This document shows positions 22,831-33,528 of a stretch of DNA of 64,000 nucleotides, piece by piece. Below the pieces are notes generated by a model, which had not been told where the DNA came from, did not search any database, and worked only from the letters and a program-made list of their open reading frames with translations. Positions within the stretch are counted from its first letter, which is position 1. Every line of letters begins with the position of its first letter. The position numbers and the translations under genes were made by a program. The stretch is from Pleodorina starrii (Eukaryota > Chlorophyta > Chlorophyceae > Chlamydomonadales > Volvocaceae), in contig BRXU01000029.1 of the NCBI GenBank assembly GCA_030267565.1, forward strand, positions 851,001 to 915,000, written 5' to 3'.

Positions 22831-23922
22831 ATAGGTTCCTACACATAGGTTCCTACCATGTGACCAATTTTTGTCTTCCCTTTGTGGGATTCTGGGTGGG
22901 ATGGGCGCTTCGCAGCGACCGCGGCTTTCGGGCCGTTCAGCCTGCCAGTTGGCTTCTCGTTGAGGAGTTGATTCGGCGTTTTCTCGCTGTCTCCGGCTGG
23001 TCGGCGTCTCCGACTCGATGGTGGACGACCTTCTGCTCGCTGGGCTTCTGGTGTTCCGCTCGTCGCCTGTGGAGCTTCGTCGTCTGCATGTACTTCTGCA
23101 AGCTGTTGGGGCCCAGCTTATGCGGCCGCCGGGGCGGCCGTTGTAGGAGCGCTTGCGATGATGATGCTTCGGGATGGCGGCGCGCGGCTCGCCGGCTGCC
23201 TACGTTGGGCAGCAGGCTAATTCGCTATCGTTTGGGTTTGCCTTCTCGCTCGGACAGCGGGTTGCGTCGTTGACGCTTGGGTTGCGTCTTGAATGCGTGG
23301 TAGGAGGGTCCGCCCGTGCGGCCTTCTCTTTTGCAGCCCGTGCTGCCGCGTCCCACTAGGGGGCGTTCGCTATAAAACAGGATGCGGAATTACAAGGGCC
23401 AGACTTTCTGCCAAGTCGCGCTGTCATGGTGTGACTCGGGGTGCGGATTCGGCTGCACCCTTGCGATGGACCAGGAGCTTGGTAGGCGCTACCTGCCCAG
23501 GGGCTCGGTTGGGAGCTACTTGTGTGTTGTTTTCCAGGAGCATGGTCGGCGCTTCCTGTCCAGGTGCTCGGTTGGGAGCTACTTGCGTGTTGTTTTCCAG
23601 GAGCATGGTAGGCGCTTCCTGTCCAGGTGCTCGGTTGGGAGCTACTTTCGTGTTGTTTTCCAGGAGCATGGTTGGCGCTTCCTGTCCAGGTGCTCGGTTG
23701 GGAGCTACTTGTGTGGTGTTCTCCAGGAGCATGGTCGGCGCTCCTTGACTCTTTCACGCTTCGTGCGTCGTGCGGGCTTGGTGCTGATGGGCCTTGGTGG
23801 CTTTGCTGTTGGCATCCTTTTGCGGGTGCCCCTGGGGTAGGATGGACAGTCTGTCTAGCCTGTACGGCTAGCGACCGGTGTGAAAACCGGTCCCCCTTGT
23901 AATCGTCGATTCCTAAACACAC
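22831..23922 (+). mobile_element. Unit 5: A-type copy, near full length
   Basis: It opens with ATAGGTTCCTACACATAGG, then the A-type body, five 63-bp repeats and the common 3' end. It differs from unit 1 by only a few substitutions. Confidence 0.8.
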
Positions 23923-24978
23923 ATGGTTCCTACACATAGGTTCCTACACATAGGTTCACATAGGTTCCTACCATGTGACCAATTTTTGTCTTCCCTTTGT
24001 GGGATTCTGGGTGGGATGGGCGCTTCGCAGCGACCGCGGCTTTCGGGCCGTTCAGCCTGCCAGTTGGCTTCTCGTTGAGGAGTTGATTCGGCGTTTTCTC
24101 GCTGTCTCCGGCTGGTCGGCGTCTCCGACTCGATGGTGGACGATCTTCTGCTCGCTGGGCTTCTGGTGTTCCGCTCGTCGCCTGTGGAGCTTCGTCGTCT
24201 GCATGTACTTCTGCAAGCTGTTGGCTGGGGCCCAGCTTATGCGGCCGCCGGGGCGGCCGTTGTAGGAGCGCTTGCGATGATGATGCTTCGGGATGGCGGC
24301 GCGCGGCTCGCCGGCTGCCTACGTTGGGCAGCAGGCTAATTCGCTATCGTTTGGGTTTGCCTTCTCGCTCGGACAGCGGGTTGCGTCGTTGACGCTTGGG
24401 TTGCGTCTTGAACGCGTGGTAGGAGGGTCCGCCCGTGCGGCCTTCTCTTTTGCAGCCCGTGCTGCCGCGTCCCACTAGGGGGCGTTCGCTATAAAACAGG
24501 ATGCGGAATTACAAGGGCCAGACTTTCTGCCAAGTCGCGCTGTCATGGTGTGACTCGGGGTGCGGATTCGGCTGCACCCTTGCGATGGACCAGGAGCTTG
24601 GTAGGCGCTACCTGCCCAGGGGCTCGGTTGGGAGCTACTTGTGTGTTGTTTTCCAGGAGCATGGTCGGCGCTTCCTGTCCAGGTGCTCGGTTGGGAGCTA
24701 CTTTCGTGTTGTTTTCCAGGAGCATGGTAGGCGCTTCCTGTCCAGGTGCTCGGTTGGGAGCTACTTGTGTGGTGTTCTCCAGGAGCATGGTCGGCGCTCC
24801 TTGACTCTTTCACGCTTCGTGCGTCGTGCGGGCTTGGTGCTGATGGGCCTTGGTGGCTTTGCTGTTGGCATCCTTTTGCGGGTGCCCCTGGGGTAGGATG
24901 GACAGTCTGTCTAGCCTGTACGGCTAGCGACCGGTGTGAAAACCGGTCCCCCTTGTAATCGTCGATTCCTAAACACAC
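23923..24978 (+). mobile_element. Unit 6: A-type copy, four-repeat variant
   Basis: It opens with extra ACATAGGTTC repeats. Its body differs from units 1 and 5 by a GGCT insertion near 24222 and by the loss of one 63-bp repeat. It ends TCCTAAACACAC immediately before unit 7. Confidence 0.8.
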
Positions 24979-26495
24979 GCTTTGTTGGCGGCGCGTGGTC
25001 GGCCTGCGGGCGTGTCCCCCCGCATTGCTCGCCACTGCACTTTGCAGTTCCGGCAGCTAGTACTGCGGGGCGTGCTGGGCTACGGGGAGCTTGGCGCAGC
25101 GGTGGATGCCAGCGGCCCGTCCATCTCGGACCAGCTGGACGGCCTTTTGGGCCTCGTCCCCGGCAGCTGGGTGGCGGCGGCCCGGCAGGTCGCGGCCGGC
25201 CAGGTGGCTGCCCCGTCTGCCCGTGAGGCCTGGGCGACGCTGCTGCAGGGGCTCGCCTGGTGCCCTTCTGGCGGGCCGCCCACACCCGTCCTGGGCACCT
25301 CCGTCAAGCGTGGCACCCAGCTGCAACTTACCACGGCGTACCGTGATCTCCACGCGCGCCATGCGGATTTCCTTGCGGACGCGTATGACGGCCCGGTGCC
25401 GCCGCTGTCGTCTGCAGCTTTCCGTGACACCCTGCGCCGCCTCTGGCGGCTGCGGTGGGAAAACGACCACAAGGAGGCGCTATGGCGACTGGCCGTGCAT
25501 GGCGTCACGGGGTTCCCGCTGCTGCGTGGGCATGCAGGTCGTGGGATCACTGCCTGCTGCCCGTGTGGCGCGACGCTTGCACAGGAGGGGCGATGTTGGG
25601 TCCGTCGGCACCTGTTTTGGGACTGTTTTGTTGCCCGCACCTTGCACGAGGAGCTGGACGCCGTGTTGGGGGCATCGGGTGGCTCGGTGGTGCAGCGGTT
25701 TCAGCTATGGCTCGTGGTGCCCCCCCCCGGGATCCGTCCCTGCGTGTGGGATGTTGTGGCTTTGGCGGCCCTGGCGGTGCTGGAGCGTGGCCGTCAACGC
25801 ATGTACCGGGGGGGTGCTCCCGCCGCCCCCCTTGCTCGGGCTCAGTTGGTCGGCGTTGGTGCGGCGGTTGTTGCCGACTTCTGGGCCCGCGTCGCGTCGT
25901 TCGCGGCCCTTGGGACCGCGCCGGCTGGTTGGGAGGCGGTCCCGGCGGATCACCCCTTCCTCGCCAGCCAGGCGGGCCGTGTGGTGTTTGTCGGCCCTCC
26001 GGACTCTGTCTCCCCTCCCGGCTCCCCCTGACGGTTTCGGCGGGAGTGTTCCGCGGGCGCCTGTGTCCTGCCCTCTGTTTGCTTTGTCCTTGCTTGCCGT
26101 GTGTGTGCTTGTCTTCGTCGGGGCGGCGGCGGCGGCACCGTGGTGTTGCGAGGTGATCTGCTATGTGGCTGCTCTCACGTTTCTGGTTTGTCGGCGCGAT
26201 TAGTGCCGGTCTGTCGACTCGGTGGCAGGCGTCCTGAGGACGCTCTCTTGTTTGTCTGGTTTCGTTCTTCGTGCGTCTGGACCTCTTGCGGGCCCTGTGC
26301 TTCTGGGGCTCTCTTTTTTGCTTTTTCCCATTCTGAGTGATGTGCGGGCTTGGTGCTGGTGGGCCTTGGAGGCTTGGCTTTCGGCACCCCTCCGTGGGTG
26401 CCCCTGGGGTAGGATGAACAGTCCGTCTAGCATGTACGGCTAGCAACCGATATGAACATCGGTTCCCCTTGTAATCCTTGCATTCTAAACACTCA
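24979..26495 (+). mobile_element. Unit 7: 5'-truncated LINE-type copy with coding 3' part
   Basis: It starts directly after the CACAC tail of unit 6. It carries the C-terminal LINE-like frame and about 460 bp of 3'UTR. The common 3' end is diverged: hairpin AACCGAT-ATGAAC-ATCGGTT (26445-26464) and TGTAA (26470-26474). Downstream CCTAAACAC motifs follow to 26535. Confidence 0.75.
24982..26031 (+). pseudogene. LINE-like reverse-transcriptase C-terminal fragment
   Basis: An open frame of 349 codons with no ATG near its 5' end. It enters open from the unit boundary, as expected of a 5'-truncated insertion. Residues about 193-215 hold C-x-C-x14-H-x4-C (CPCG ... HLFWDC). This is the zinc-binding HLFW motif that follows reverse transcriptase in many non-LTR retrotransposons. 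The upstream part is Arg/Ala-rich with RRLWRLRWENDHKEALWRL. No RT catalytic motif is present, so the enzyme is not encoded here. The frame ends at TGA 26029-26031 and the retroelement 3'UTR follows. A standalone gene with a C-terminal zinc motif is the weaker alternative. Confidence 0.65.
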
Positions 26496-28929
26496 ATACC
26501 CCCACCCCGCATCCTAAACACGTCCTAAACACGGATGCAAGGCCCAACACATTACGTAGGACCCCATGTCGCGTCCGCGCGACAACGCACGCGAAGCTTA
26601 CAAGCGGGCTCCCTCATCAGGGGTCATCCAACACCCGCTCGATCGCTCGCGACAGACACAAGCAAAGGCACGGACTGTGTACATTGCAGAGAGCAGAAAG
26701 CACTCGCGACAAGTGAGCGAGCAAAGTGTGCAGACTGCGCGTACAGGCAAGCAACGAAGTCCGTGCATAGGCGCGCGCCAGGCCCGGCCACCCCTGGGCC
26801 GTGCAACGTACGAACGCGGCGCCACAGCGGAGCACAAACTATATATCTGACTGGCGTGCATCGGTGCGCTAGCAAGCACAGCCCACAGCTGTACACTGCC
26901 GCCCAGCACCACGCCCCAAGGAAAGCCGTGAAACCCCAGTGCCCTGCTAATGCCCTTCCATCCGGTTGCCTATCCATGGCGCGTTGCTGGGACTTGCGCG
27001 TGTTCCTTAGCCAGATCTGCACCATTCATTACATCCCATCTCAAGGAGACCCCGTCCTAAGCGGGTCTGCGTTCATAACTGAGAGGACCTCGCTGGTGGC
27101 GGCGCCGATCGCCGATGCACTCATGGACCTCGCTGCACCTACACCTATGACGCAACTAACTGGGTCAAGGATGCAGCGGAGAACTACACCGTCTCCTCAC
27201 CGGCTCGTGGATGCCCATCGATGTACGACCCTAAGTTGTGCACCAGTCGTCTCTTTTAGGACTCAGGTGACGACTCCGTAGGCCAGCGCTGGCACTTGGG
27301 CCCCAGTACCAATGAGGGATACCAGGCAAGTCGGCATACAGGGTGTACAGAAATCGGCTGGGCGAGCGAGGTTTGGGCTAACAGACGTTGATGACTGCAC
27401 GCCGGCCGACCACCACAATAGGTGCAACAGCCTCTTCCGCTCCGTCTTCACGACCTATCTACACCGTCGAGGATGGTACATCACCAGACGTGCACCCAGC
27501 CCGCTAAATGCCTAATCTGAGTTCGGTCCTCGTCATGGCCCCCAGCGATGTGGCCCAGTTCGTGCTGAGACAGGGCCAGGGCTTGTGAGGCTGGTGCTCA
27601 ATCTACTGATGGAGCTAGGACTGGACTGTTATTTTGGGTGTGTTTGTTACATGGTTGGGGGTGCGGGCCCCTCTCATGAACAAAAAGCCCATACGAGCCG
27701 AGGGCACAAGGGAACAAAAACGCCTAAAAGCACGACAGTAAAAAGCCGCACATGCAGGAGTAGAAGACACTAGCGGCCAAAGGGGACAATTGAGTTGCGG
27801 TGGGCCCAGATGCGCTCAACCATCTTCGCCAAACGAGGGGATCCTATTTCATCGCTTCCTCCGCTCCATACCCTCAAATTGGGGGAAGCCTTCATCCGCG
27901 CGGATGCTATTATAAGCAGGCAGGACTGTTATGAATCTGTCATCCGGGCACAAGCACGCGTACGCGACTCTCCTACCGCCCAGCAGGCTTGGGCACTGAT
28001 CACCTAGCTGGTGGGGCTTTTCGTCAGCTGTACTTCGTTGTGCATGTGAAGGCTGCACTTCCGGGTTTGTAGAGGTTGAGGCTTGCTGCGGCCAGCCTGT
28101 GCGTGAGACTGTTTATACGTCACGCTTTCTTGCAGCAACCGTAGCTAGCTGCAGCCTAGCGTGAGCGCAGCAACCATGTCCGCTCCATCGGAAGCACGGG
28201 TGGATTGCGTGTCCTATCCTAAGCTCCTCACGCTCCTATCCTCCAGGCCGTGCGTCGCTGTGTAGCCGTTACTCTCCCGCAGTCGCGCTGCTTTACGGTT
28301 GCCCTCCGTGGTTCCTCATTTACTCGTATTTAGCGAGGCGTTGCGATACTGAAACGCCCTGGCAAGTGCTGTGCTGTTATGATGGTCGTTGGCGGCCGTT
28401 GCCGTTTTGGTACTCACGAGGGCCAAGATGTCGCCCAGCCCTGCCCTGCCCGACCTTTTTTGTGCCCTCTGTTGCAAATCCTGTATGCATACACGTTATA
28501 ATGAAGTAATACTCGTTTCGTTGTCCAACCCGTTCCCAACCTTCATGGCCCTTGCCCAAGGTCTGTTTTAGTGGACATGGACATGGCTGCATATGGCAAC
28601 GTGTCCTCTATTTCTGTGAATTATTTTCTCAGACGGGGTCGCGTTCTGGTGTTCGTTGGTGGCCGTTTCAGTTCTGGTCGTCACGAGGGCGATTATGCCG
28701 CCCAGCCCTGCCCTGCCCGGACTGTTTTGTGCTTTCCATTCTTCATCCTGTTCCGTGTCCTCTACGGCAGTCGGCAGTGTTTATTGAGCTCGCCCGAAGC
28801 ATTTTCGTGTTGCGCGTACCTTCCTGGTACTGCTTTTTACCGCTATACGGGTCCCACGTACGGGTCCCACGCCCCTTCCTGGGGACATAAACCTCTTTTG
28901 GTTCAGAAACCAAAATCGGTAATGTTCGT
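26496..28929. other. No recognisable gene; decayed sequence with an internal duplication
   Basis: The plus frame at 26535-27281 is open but low-complexity and without recognised motifs. A roughly 90-bp block near 28384-28475 (TTGGCGGCCGTTGCCGTTTT, GTCGCCCAGCCCTGCCCTGC) recurs imperfectly at 28650-28742. Confidence 0.6.
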
Positions 28930-29740
28930 TGCGAGTGGAATATCCATAACTTAGAACCTTACTTGGCTAAATAGACAGCTGCACGCGCGAGCAACCGACC
29001 TGCAGGGCCTGTGCGACGCCTTTCCGTACTTATTTATTTTTTCAACTGACGGAGGTCTGATGCAAAATGTCGTGACTCGCTCTCTTGAAACAATGCACCG
29101 CGGCGCCCGCCGCCGGCCAAAAACGTGGACCAACGTTTGACTGGATTCGTTGCCCAGCCACGATCTTAACCATCTTTCTTGTTCTTGACCGGCCCTGCTG
29201 CAGATCCAACCTACCTGCGCTACGTATCTACGTAGCTGGCTGGCGCGTTACGGTGCTGCACTGCAAATGGACGGTGTTACAAGCTAGATGCGTTCGTGGT
29301 TCATCTTCGTTGGATCGACGGACGGATGGGACTCCTCAGCCGCGTCCTTCCGTACGTATGTCGCAAGATTCCGCGCACGCGCGCACGCACAACGCAGCAG
29401 ACGACTCCAGCAGCCAGCCACGCGCAGCATGCAGACGTCCGTCGGTCATGTCTCATTCGTTGTGTCGCCAACACTCGTATTCCGTCATTCGGTTCGTAAT
29501 GAAATGTTGTCTATCTCGCCCCGTGCGGATTGACGCTTCTGTGCCTAAGTAGCCACGGTAGCACGCACCCACTAGTTGTATGTATGGCTGTACGGCGGGT
29601 GGAGATGTTCCTTTCTTGATTGCTTCGTTGTTCATTCGGGTTGCTTGGTGCACCGACCGACGGATCTTCGTTTGTCCTCAGAGCATTTACGTAAAAATAG
29701 TGGAGGCATGTACTTCGGGTGTGCGGGCGCATACATAGAT
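28930..29740 (+). repeat. Dispersed repeat B, copy 2
   Basis: Colinear with blocks of 16950-18450, about 12 kb away, in the same orientation. It is shorter because several interior stretches are absent. Nothing suggests coding. Confidence 0.8.
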
Positions 29741-31891
29741 TCAGTTGTGCCTGGATGGGTTAGTTCGACCGACAGCCCGACACGCACGCGTGCATGCATC
29801 GTTTGTACGAACTGAAGTGGCGCGCGCCCGTCCCTCGGGGTAGGTAGGTTATTATTGCCGGCGTGCGCACACTCACTCCTTACGTACGTAGTTGCTCTGT
29901 TGGAAGCAATTACGGAGGCTCTATCTGTTGGATGACTTGAGGAATGGACTGATAGATAGCCGAGATAGATAGATGCGGGGTTGCATGCATGGTTCGTTCG
30001 TTGCGGCGACGCAGCCTTACTACCGCTTGATTTCCAGCAGCCCCGATAATAATAACCACGCACAGCCTCGGACTACTGACTGACTGCGCGTGGCGAGCGA
30101 GGCTGCTTACTTGTATGGACAAGTAGCGGCATGCACATCGATCACCCGGGTGCGCGCGCCGGCAAAGTGACCCGAGAATTCGTTGATAATCGTATGTAAC
30201 TAACGTTCATCGTATGGTATGTACGTTAGGGTTTCCTTACATGCGCTCATCTATCGGGGCGCGTCTTATACATCAGGCACGTCCCGTTAGTTCCCCGCGC
30301 GTTTATATATTTATTTTATACAATTTGTTACAACGATAAATGTGCATGCATCGATTGATGATCCCCGCCGCCCAGCCACCGTACGTACCTCATGTGCCGG
30401 TTATTACAAAATTTCCGTACGTCGTACACCGACAGCGTTCGTTGCGTGCGTGTGTACGTCAGTATGCCGTCGCTCGGCAATATGCGGGTATGTGTATACG
30501 GCATACCGAGCACTGCGTGCCATGCATGCATGCCGTGCATGTGTATGTGCCTCTCGCTATATATGCACGCACCCCGAGCGAGCTTATCTAGCTACGTAGC
30601 CACCGCCGTCTCCATCCGCCCCTTCGCTGAGGTATCTATCTTCTTTATTACGTACCCCGCGCGCCGCCCTGCGTGAGACAGAAAGACAGACATATATATA
30701 TGTATATAGCAACAATGAACTACGCACCTGCCTGGAGACCGACGGCGGAGGGCCTTCGCACCCAACTACTGGCTGGCTGGGAGCGATCGAACGCACTAAT
30801 ACTGCTGCTGTATGTACGTTCGCTGAAATAACAGCACGACAGAACCTGCAAGCAATACCGTAGCTAGCCCAGCCCGCCTGCTGCTGCTGCTGTTGCTGCA
30901 CCGAAACGTTAAGTAAGGCAATCGTGCGTTCGTGCATGATAAGAGTATCTTGATAGAACGTACGCGAGCAGTTACAACGAACCAAAGTAAGAGGATCTAT
31001 CCAGCTAGAAGCATTGCTGGATGGATGTTTGCGCCCAACCAATAAACGCGAGCATGCATAATCGAACGAACGGCGACTTCCAACGAGCTACGTACGGCAA
31101 GCACCGCCAAGCAGGCACGCACGCACGCAGCAGCATATACCGGTATAGCAGAATGTAGTGAAAGGAGCAAAGGTATCGATCGAGGGACACAGACAGACAA
31201 CCAACGCACAGTACACCGCCGTCGTGCGATCGAACGAATTGAACATTTGGCGCATCGATCGATAATAATTTCGTTACACATGCATGCGCACATCCAGCCG
31301 GCTGCAGTACGCATGTACGGCAGCCGTACGTGTGTGCCCCGCCCGCCCTACCCGCGACGGATGCGTGCATGGAAGCGATCGCGCGCAGAGGTAGGACGAT
31401 AGATACTCGATGCACGATGCATGAATTGCGCATGAATTGCGCATAAAAATCGAAACGTGCCGCTTAGCAGCAGCCTGACAGCAGCAGCGATCCGAGCCGG
31501 TCTCTGCGGCAGTTCACCTTGCTAGCTGGATGGCTGATATGACGATCTCGGCGACAGCTAGCCACGCACCTACCCGCCGCTTACTGCCTTGATCAGGCAG
31601 AGCCATGCATAAATGATGACCGGACGAACGAAGACAGACAGACAGCACCAGCCAGCCAAGGTTTGCTTGCGGCGTATTGGCTACGTAAGTACGAATGTAG
31701 TACGAAGTTGTACGTACAGGCAAGTACGCAACCAAGTTGCCCCATCGTTTCTATCCAAAGCAAGGGATGGACCACGCATAAACGAATGCCTGCAAGTAGC
31801 GGCCGACGAACGAAGAGCAAAAGGAAGGAGCAGCGCAATAAGTGCACACCCGCCACGTGGCGCACCGCCGCGCGCCCAGCAGCTTGGCTGT

Positions 31892-31922
<31 letters not shown>

Positions 31923-33095
31923 GCCGGCCCCGCCACACACTTGATGCATGCATGGCGCAACAGATAATAACGAGGCAACGATCGAGCCAAGAGGGGCTTA
32001 ATATCGCGCCCAAATGACGCTCGCTCCTAGTAAATAAAGCGACGGAGGTTTCGCAAGTAACGGAGTGGATGTATGCATACGTACACGGTGCCAAACAAAC
32101 AACGAATGAAGCGCCGGCGGTACGTTTGCGTGCCGCACGCGTGCTCCATCGCTCGCTCGCTCGATCGAGTTGCCGTGACGAATTCGAACAAGCAAGCAAG
32201 TAATAATTTTGGGTTGCGCTTCCATCCTGACGGCGCACTACGTACGAAGCGGATAGTTGATGATGCATGGCACCAATACCAACCGACGACGACCAGATTG
32301 AGTAATAAATAACACCCGCCCTGCGACGACGGAGAATCGAAGCAAGCAAGCAAGCAAGCAAGCAAGCAACAAACCTTCCGTTTCGTAACTACTTGTGCAT
32401 TACGTACTTGCTTCTCCATCCGTTGTTCGATCGTCCGGTCGCTCGATTGCGGCGAGCGACGGGCGACGCCACGCACACCCACCGATCGATCGACCTACCG
32501 ACGCAACGCGGAGAAGATGATGACAACGAACAATAAGGGATTGATGACTGGGCCTTTCCCCGAGTAGTGCGACAAACACCAGCGGCTCAAAATTGACTGC
32601 TTGATACGTTCATCACCATTAGCCATCCCCAAATAAACATACTGGCAAATAGATAGATAACCCTTCGCTGATAGATGATGGTATCGTACTCTTCGTGAAA
32701 AAACGACGGCGATGAGCTTTTGGCCCGTATAATGTAATGAACGATGAGTGATAGGTTTCTCATGCATCGATCGATGAAAACTACTTCCAATGACAACCAG
32801 CAGCACGCACGCAGCAGCAGCAGCGCGCGAGCCACAAATGGAAAGCGCGCGCGGCGGCGGCGCACGCAGTTATGTCCGACTCCCTCCATCCCTCGGCGGG
32901 TTATTTCAGTGCGTGCGATGCTGCCCATCCACGCACGCACGGACACTTCCACGCACTGACGTACGCATACATATCTATATCCGTCATGTAATAAATTCGT
33001 TATTACGACGAACGACGGCGGACAGAACGGAAGCCGGCAAACAAGTAAGCAAGCAAGCCTTGATGAAAGCACCTCCGGCGCGCAGCCAGCCGACC
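29741..33095. other. Noncoding, palindrome-rich stretch left of the Gypsy element
   Basis: No gene is recognised. TACGTA, CGTACG, GCATGC and ATCGAT are strikingly frequent. Short tandem runs include CAG (about 31893-31920) and AAGC (32340-32368). Confidence 0.7.
33091..33095 (+). repeat. Target-site duplication, left (CGACC)
   Basis: CGACC precedes the left LTR and recurs at 40498-40502 directly after the right LTR. Confidence 0.85.
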
Positions 33096-33497
33096 TGTAA
33101 GACGGGGATTCCGGACTTAGCGCGACGCGCGGGTCCGACCCGTTGGTCACGTAACAACGTGAACCTTCAAAGTAACAGAATCAGACATATTAATAATAAA
33201 TATTAATATAGTCCAAAGACTAGTGTGGTGTGTCACTAGTTGGAGGAGTTCTCAGAGAGAACACAGAAGATACTTGATCTGTCGTATCACGATACGGCAC
33301 GCGGCTTGGCGAGGGCCGTGAAGTAGAAAAGCTCGTCGGGCTAGGGCATGGTGCCATTGCTTACACACTGCGGTCCAGGTTCAATACCTGGCTAGGCCCA
33401 TACTTCCGTTTACATCTCACTCGCTTAAGGTATAAAGATCCACGCTTCCGCACAGGTCTGCCACTCGGCAGACTAAGATAGAATCTCATTCATTACA
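33096..33497 (+). repeat. 5' LTR (402 bp)
   Basis: It starts TGTAAGACGG and ends CATTACA. It holds TATAAAG (33431-33437) followed by hairpin GTCTGCC-ACTC-GGCAGAC (33456-33473), a plausible promoter and start of R. It contains 27 bp (about 33209-33235) that are absent from the 3' LTR. Confidence 0.95.
33338..33400 (+). other. tRNA-like sequence inside the LTR
   Basis: CCAGG-TTCAATA-CCTGG (33375-33391) is a perfect 5-bp/7-nt T arm with B box GGTTCAATACC. The flanking GGGCTAG and CTAGGCCC can pair with one bulge, like an acceptor stem. A normal anticodon arm is not evident. The sequence is identical in the 3' LTR. Confidence 0.5.
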
Positions 33498-33498
33498 G

Positions 33499-33516
33499 TG
33501 GTATCCTCGTATCCAG
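33499..33516 (+). other. Primer-binding site
   Basis: TGGTATCCTCGTATCC begins one base after the 5' LTR. The leading TGG matches a tRNA CCA end. Which tRNA primes synthesis is not determined. Confidence 0.7.
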
Positions 33517-33528
33517 GTTACCTTTGCG

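Noticed and set aside
21121..24810. 63-bp direct repeats as a CRISPR array
   Set aside because: Repeats are contiguous with no spacers, lie in a eukaryotic retroelement and vary only by point changes.
26535..27281. 248-codon open frame as a gene
   Set aside because: No recognisable motif, composition like the surrounding decayed DNA, and no supported introns or homologue pattern.
33338..33400. A functional tRNA gene in the LTR
   Set aside because: Only the T arm is canonical. The acceptor needs a bulge and no normal anticodon arm can be drawn.
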